Source of the DNA: Micromonospora profundi
GTDB lineage: Bacteria; Actinomycetota; Actinomycetes; Mycobacteriales; Micromonosporaceae
NCBI RefSeq assembly: GCF_011927785.1
Contig: NZ_JAATJK010000001.1
Location: forward strand, 1,302,001-1,366,000
DNA length: 64,000 nt
Direction: 5' to 3'
Shown here piece by piece: positions 59,523-64,000 of this stretch; position 1 is the first letter of the stretch; each line of letters starts with the position of its first letter. The position numbers and the translations under genes were made by a program. The notes below the pieces were generated by a model, which did not search any database, was not told where the DNA came from, and saw only the letters and a list, made by a program, of their open reading frames with translations.

Positions 59523-61907
59523 TCAGCGGCGGCGCAGCGGGCCGGGGTGGATGGACCAGAGCAGTCGTCGCCACCAGGGGCGGGCGGCGCGCAACCCAGC
59601 CACGTAGCCGGTGGCCGCCGCACCGGCACGGTCGGCCTGGGCGGCGGTGGCGGCACCGGGCGCGAAAGCCACCTGGTTGAGCAGGGCGGCCAGGTCGTCG
59701 ACATCGGCAACACCACCGCCGGACCGTCCGCTGCGGGCGTCGGCGAGCGCCTGCCGAGCCTGGTTCGCCACCTCGGTCGCCGCCAGGTCGTCGCCGACCG
59801 GGCGCCCGGCCAGCCCAAGCGCGTCGGTGACCTCCCGCCAGGCGCCAGCGATGCGCTCACCGGGGTCGCCCCGGCTGAGCCGGGCGCGGGTCAGCGAACG
59901 GCGCATCGCCAGCAGAGCGAGCAGCACGCCGCCGACCAGTAACAGAAGGCCGCCACTGCCACCGGCGACGAGCACCGGGGTGGACACGCCGGACCCGTCC
60001 GGCCCGTCGGCGGCTGTCACCGGCTCCGGCGACGCGGTCGGCTCGACAGTGGGCGCCGGCGCCTCCGAGGGCGGGGGATCATCCGGCGTCGGGCGGAAGT
60101 CCTCCTCCACAGGCCTCGGCTCGTTGTCCGGGCGGGGCAGCGGGTCGAACGCCACCCACCCCAGACCGTCGAACAGCACCTCCGGCCAGGCGTACGCGTC
60201 GCCGGCCCGCACCGGCCCCTGCCCGCTGGACTCGAAGCCCACCACCACGCGGGTCGGCAGCCCGGAGAGTCGCCCGAGCACCGCGAACGCCGCAGCGAAC
60301 TGCTCCGACGTGCCCTCCTGCCCGCCGCCGTTGCGCGGTCCGAAGAGAAAGAAACCCAGATTCGGGTACGCGTGACCGCTCGGCGCGTCCGCCGCCACCC
60401 GGTAGTGCTCGGCAAGGAACTGCTCGATCGCCGTGGCCCGCGCGTACGGTGCGCCGTTGTCCTCGGCGAGCTGCGTGGCCAGCCGGCGCAGCTGGTCGGG
60501 TGCTCCGTCGGCGACCCGCAGCACCCGGGCCACCTCCTCGCCGGCGGGCACGTTCGCCGTCGCCAGCAGGTTGTTGTCCGGGCGCTCCCGGGCCGACGTC
60601 ACCGTGTACCGCAACCCCGGCGTGAGCCCTTCCGGCCGGATCAGCGTCCCGGTCTCCGGGTCGTACGCCACCCGCGCGCCGCTTACCTCCCGGGGCGTCG
60701 CCACGGCCGGCAGCAACCCGCCGCTCAGCTCGGCGACGGTGATCTCCTGCCGGATGGTCTCCACAGTGCTGTCCCGTGCCGGTGCCGTGGCCGGCAGGAT
60801 CCGGCCCGCGTTGCGGTACGTCGCGCCGACCCGCCACGTCACCCCGTCGTAGTCGCTGAGCACCGCCAACCGGATCCGCACGCTGCTGCCGGAGGCGTCC
60901 GGGCCGCCGGATGCATCGTCGCCGTCCGGCGCGATGCCGCCCGGGATCGGTGAACTCCCGCCGGTCGGCGTGCCGTCGCGGACCGTGCTCACGTCGAGGA
61001 GCTTCTGCTCCGGGTGCAGCGCCCAACCGGAGATCCGGATCAGCGGGTTCTCGTCGAGGGTCTCCACCTGCGGAGGCTCCACGTACCGCCGCGGATCCAC
61101 AGGACGGCCGTCGACCTGCCCGGCGATCATGGGACTGAGTAGCGCAACAAGCCCGACCACAAGCGCCACACCGAGCGCCGCCGTGGCCGTCAACCGGAGT
61201 CGCACCGCTGCGCGTACCCCTCGGGGAAGGCCGGCGACCGGATCGCCGGCGGCCGGCGGCGGGCCCGACGGTGCTGCCAGGCCGACCGCCGCGACAGCGA
61301 CGAACGCGAGCGTCGCGCCGATCGCCGGCTCGGCGTTCGGACCGACCACGTAGAGGGCGGCAGCGTAGAGCCCCGCCGCCGGCAGGTAACCCAGCAGCAC
61401 CCGGCCGGTGCGCAACGCCACCTCCGCACCGGCAAGGCCGGCCAGCCAGGCCGCCACCACCGGCACCAGCACCGTGTCCGGCGTGGGCTCCACCGGAATC
61501 ATCGCGGTGAGCAGCCGCGGGATGCCGTTGCGCGCCGCGTCCGCGCCCACCGTCAACAGGTCGCCGGGAAGGTCGGCGCGGGCAGCGGCCAGCCGCAGCG
61601 ACCAGAGCGTCCAACCGGCCATCGCGGCCACCGACACCGGCGCGACGAGCCAGGACGGCAGCCGCCGAGCGGCCACGCTCACCAGCACCGACCCCGCCGC
61701 CGCGCCGACGACAAGCCAGGTCAGCAGGTCGTCCGCGTACACCCGGCCGAGCACCACTCCGGCGAGCGCGGTCAATCCGATCAGCGCCAACGGCACGACG
61801 GCCGCCCGCACGACCATGCCGATGCCCCGGAATGTCGAACCGTCCGGCGGCGAGGCCGCGCCGCCGGTGCCCGGACCGCCCTGCCGCTGTTGGCCGAGGT
61901 CCGTCAC
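59523..61907 (-). CDS. Transglutaminase-like membrane protein lacking catalytic Cys and His
   Basis: This 794-residue protein has about six N-terminal membrane helices (DUF3488-like, to about 235) and an extracytoplasmic transglutaminase-like domain (about 260-595). A Pro/Glu linker, a seventh helix near 640 and a cytoplasmic DUF4129-like tail follow. The usual GxCxxFA motif reads GTSEQFAAAF, so the nucleophile position is Ser534. The His of the HAW motif is Tyr572 (DAYAWPEV). The Asp position (VAFDP) is kept. It is thus likely a non-catalytic or altered member. GTG 61907 overlaps the DUF58 stop (GTGA). It ends the MoxR-DUF58 operon. Confidence 0.88.
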   Translation of the reverse strand: MTDLGQQRQGGPGTGGAASPPDGSTFRGIGMVVRAAVVPLALIGLTALAGVVLGRVYADDLLTWLVVGAAAGSVLVSVAARRLPSWLVAPVSVAAMAGWTLWSLRLAAARADLPGDLLTVGADAARNGIPRLLTAMIPVEPTPDTVLVPVVAAWLAGLAGAEVALRTGRVLLGYLPAAGLYAAALYVVGPNAEPAIGATLAFVAVAAVGLAAPSGPPPAAGDPVAGLPRGVRAAVRLRLTATAALGVALVVGLVALLSPMIAGQVDGRPVDPRRYVEPPQVETLDENPLIRISGWALHPEQKLLDVSTVRDGTPTGGSSPIPGGIAPDGDDASGGPDASGSSVRIRLAVLSDYDGVTWRVGATYRNAGRILPATAPARDSTVETIRQEITVAELSGGLLPAVATPREVSGARVAYDPETGTLIRPEGLTPGLRYTVTSARERPDNNLLATANVPAGEEVARVLRVADGAPDQLRRLATQLAEDNGAPYARATAIEQFLAEHYRVAADAPSGHAYPNLGFFLFGPRNGGGQEGTSEQFAAAFAVLGRLSGLPTRVVVGFESSGQGPVRAGDAYAWPEVLFDGLGWVAFDPLPRPDNEPRPVEEDFRPTPDDPPPSEAPAPTVEPTASPEPVTAADGPDGSGVSTPVLVAGGSGGLLLLVGGVLLALLAMRRSLTRARLSRGDPGERIAGAWREVTDALGLAGRPVGDDLAATEVANQARQALADARSGRSGGGVADVDDLAALLNQVAFAPGAATAAQADRAGAAATGYVAGLRAARPWWRRLLWSIHPGPLRRR

Positions 61908-63085
61908 CACCGGCGCACCCCGTCCCACTCGGCGGCGAACGCCGCGCCGTCCGCCGCGTCGATCACCACCAGGCCCGTCGCGCCCGCCGGCGTCGGCTCG
62001 GCCGCGCCGAAAACACCCACCACCACCGACGGGTACGCGCCGCGCAGCGCCCCGACATGCCCCAGCTCGCCCCGACCAGCCGGACCGGTCAGGAAGATCA
62101 GTGTGTCGCCGAGCCGGTCCTGGCGCAGCCGGGTGGTGGTTGCCCGCAGCGCGTCGCCGTCGCCGGACAACTCGGCGGCGGCGAGCCGGTCCAGCGGTCC
62201 GGCCGACCTGCGCGGCTCGATGGCCTCCGGGTTGCTCGCCTCCGTGCCGGCCGTCTCTGGACCGACCATGAGCAGCAGCACCGGCAGGTCCGCGTGGTGC
62301 GCCGCGGTGACGACCGACGCCGCCGCCTCGCACGCCGCCTCGAAAGACTCGGCCACCCCGTCCACCCGATCCGGGTGCGCCACGGCACGGTTGTCAAGGA
62401 GTACGACAAGGCGGGGCAGGCTAGTGTCCACGTTCTCGCGGACCATCAGCTCGCCGACCCGGGCGCTGGTGCGCCAGTGCACCCGCCGCAACTCGTCACC
62501 GACCACGTACTCCCGCAATGAGTTGAACGTGATCGACCCGTGTGGCACCCCGTCGACCCGGCCGTCGAGGCTGCGCCCCGCGCCGGTGGGCACCGCCGTC
62601 AACGGATGGATCCGGGGGTGCACCCAGACCGGCGTCGTCTCGCCGTACGGGCGGGCCAGCGCCACCAACCCCAGCGGATCGCGCCGGGTCACCCGCAGCG
62701 GCCCCACCGGCACCACCCCACGACGGTGGGTCGGCACGTCGTAGCGGACCTCGGTGTCCCGCCCGGGTCGCAACCGCAGCAGCGGCACCGGCACCGAGCG
62801 CTCACCGCACCGGTCCTCGGCCAGCAGGTTCGCCGAGCGCAGCCGCCCGCCGTTGCGGACTGTCAACGTCATGCTGGCCGGCTCGCCGCGCGCCACCCGG
62901 TCCGGATCGGCATGGCGGGTCACCAGCAGCCGGGGCCGCCAGGCCGCGGTCAGCGCCGCGTAGCCGACGGCCGCGCCGGCTGCCGCGCCCAACACCGTCA
63001 ACTCGGGGTACGCGAACCGGAAGCCCACGCCGAGCAGGACGACGGCGGCGACGAGCAGACCGACCCCGCGGGCGGTGATCCCCAT
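61904..63085 (-). CDS. DUF58 protein of MoxR operon
   Basis: This 393-residue protein has two N-terminal membrane helices (LLVAAVVLLGVGF and the following segment). The DUF58 signature is NSLREYVVGDELRRVHWRTSARVGELMVRE near residue 195. A von Willebrand A-like domain follows (RLVVLLDNRAVAH, DTLIFLTGP), with an MIDAS-like but incomplete metal motif. DUF58 proteins work with MoxR AAA ATPases as chaperone-like assemblies. It lies 13 bp after the MoxR gene and overlaps the transglutaminase-like gene by four bases. Confidence 0.92.
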   Translation of the reverse strand: MGITARGVGLLVAAVVLLGVGFRFAYPELTVLGAAAGAAVGYAALTAAWRPRLLVTRHADPDRVARGEPASMTLTVRNGGRLRSANLLAEDRCGERSVPVPLLRLRPGRDTEVRYDVPTHRRGVVPVGPLRVTRRDPLGLVALARPYGETTPVWVHPRIHPLTAVPTGAGRSLDGRVDGVPHGSITFNSLREYVVGDELRRVHWRTSARVGELMVRENVDTSLPRLVVLLDNRAVAHPDRVDGVAESFEAACEAAASVVTAAHHADLPVLLLMVGPETAGTEASNPEAIEPRRSAGPLDRLAAAELSGDGDALRATTTRLRQDRLGDTLIFLTGPAGRGELGHVGALRGAYPSVVVGVFGAAEPTPAGATGLVVIDAADGAAFAAEWDGVRRW

Positions 63086-63098
63086 GACCTGCTGCCGG

Positions 63099-64000
63099 TC
63101 AGCCCTGCACCGGGGCGGGCTGCCCCGACGGCAGCGGCACGGGCACCGAGGCGATGGCCTGGCGCAGCACCTCCGGGGCGGTCATCCCGCGTACCTGGGC
63201 TTCCGGGGTGAGCAGCAGCCGGTGCGCGAACACCGACTCGGCGAGAGCCTTCAGGTCCTCCGGCATGATCCACCCTCGACCGTCGATCAGCGCGTACGCA
63301 CACGCCGCGCGCGTCAACGCGATCACGCCCCGGGGGCTCACCCCGACCCGTACCTGCGGGTGGGTACGGGTGGCGGCGGCAAGCCGGACCGCGTACGCAT
63401 ACAGCGGCTCGGCGATGTGCACCCGCCGGGCCATCCGGACCATCTCCCCGACGGTGGCGGTGTCGGTGACCGGGGCGAGCGCCTCGGGGGAGCGTACTGT
63501 CGCCCCGCGCAGCACCTCCACCTCGACCGCCTCGTCCGGGTAGCCGACGGAGAGCTTCACCAGGAACCGGTCCAGTTGCGCCTCCGGCAGCCGGTAGGTG
63601 CCGTCCATCTCCACAGGGTTCTGGGTCGCCACCACAAGGAACGGCGCCGGCACCGGATGGCGCACACCGTCCACTGTGACGGTGCGTTCCTCCATCACCT
63701 CAAGCAGCGCCGACTGGGTCTTCGGCGACGCCCGGTTGATCTCGTCGGCGATGACGATGTTGGCGAAGACCGGCCCCGGATGGAACTCGAAGTCCCTGCT
63801 CGCCTGGTTGAAGATCGTCACACCGGACACGTCCGAGGGGAGCAGGTCGGGGGTGAACTGGATCCGCCGCCACTCACCCTTCACGGTCGCGGCGATGGCC
63901 CGCGCCAGCGTCGTCTTACCGACCCCCGGAACGTCCTCCAGGAGCACATGGCCCTGGGCGAACAGCGCTGTCAACGCCAGCCGGACCACCTGCGGCTTGC
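63099..64000 (-). CDS. MoxR-family AAA+ ATPase (5' end outside window)
   Basis: About 300 residues of a MoxR ATPase are visible; the frame is open to the last base, so the N-terminus lies beyond the right edge. Walker A is EDVPGVGKTT, Walker B IVIADEINRASP, sensor 1 VATQNPVEMDG, and the Arg-finger region QLDRFLVK. A helical lid includes sensor 2 (VSPRGVIALTRAA). The ATPase is thought to remodel or activate partner proteins with the DUF58 subunit. It is the first visible gene of the three-gene operon. Confidence 0.94.
   Translation of the reverse strand, partial: KPQVVRLALTALFAQGHVLLEDVPGVGKTTLARAIAATVKGEWRRIQFTPDLLPSDVSGVTIFNQASRDFEFHPGPVFANIVIADEINRASPKTQSALLEVMEERTVTVDGVRHPVPAPFLVVATQNPVEMDGTYRLPEAQLDRFLVKLSVGYPDEAVEVEVLRGATVRSPEALAPVTDTATVGEMVRMARRVHIAEPLYAYAVRLAAATRTHPQVRVGVSPRGVIALTRAACAYALIDGRGWIMPEDLKALAESVFAHRLLLTPEAQVRGMTAPEVLRQAIASVPVPLPSGQPAPVQG

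Noticed and set aside
1..64000. Genomic island, prophage or insertion sequence
   Set aside because: I saw no integrase, transposase, terminal repeats or clear shift in codon use across the window; the repeats are small and intergenic.

Overview
The window is high-GC actinobacterial chromosome. GTG starts, GTGA/ATGA stop-start overlaps and the gene families present point to a soil actinomycete of the Micromonosporaceae, most likely Micromonospora. That genus call is an inference from gene content and from short repeats I associate with the genus; no rRNA gene is present to confirm it. I saw no tRNA, rRNA, CRISPR array, transposase or prophage gene.

Layout. 1-1313: tail of a sugar ABC importer operon (two permeases). 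1422-4966: heterodimeric ABC exporter (minus strand). 5134-7578: DNA polymerase I-like protein and a MobA-like nucleotidyltransferase. 7663-15739: a six-gene minus-strand operon (LacI regulator, binding protein, two permeases, GH31 alpha-xylosidase, GH1 beta-glucosidase) that looks built for xyloglucan or isoprimeverose-type oligosaccharides. 15958-20474: a YdjM-like membrane protein and two tandem paralogous Ser/Thr kinases. 20558-26721: glycogen/alpha-glucan block (GT4 glucosyltransferase, debranching enzyme, large GH63-like glucosidase). 26957-32062: TetR/SDR pair with two operators, a second TetR, an HAD hydrolase, two small proteins (one RusA-like) and a VOC protein. 32402-38999: LpqY-SugA-SugB-SugC trehalose importer followed by MalQ. 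39057-42645: AlkZ-like protein, small membrane protein, HipA-like/DUF3037 pair, WrbA. 42736-44804: fused anthranilate synthase behind a Trp-codon attenuator. 44914-49379: FGGY kinase, then a two-gene conservon remnant (NIT-type histidine kinase plus roadblock protein). 49457-54552: divergent GH1 beta-glucosidase and secreted GH48 cellobiohydrolase, sharing CebR-type operators. 54873-59477: DUF3159, PAP2 phosphatase, DUF1028, F420-type oxidoreductase and SDR. 59523-64000: MoxR-DUF58-transglutaminase-like operon, running off the right end.

Together the genes describe a plant-polymer degrader. GH48 and GH1 attack cellulose, the GH31/GH1 locus handles xyloglucan fragments, and SugABC/MalQ/glycogen enzymes feed the alpha-glucan and trehalose pools. 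The most notable signals are: the trp leader with mutually exclusive hairpins; a 59-bp tandem duplication carrying coupled mini-ORFs between lpqY and sugA; a perfect 45-bp palindrome upstream of lpqY; an exporter pair with complementary ATPase-site losses; a transglutaminase-like protein lacking the catalytic Cys and His; and a diverged RusA-like protein.
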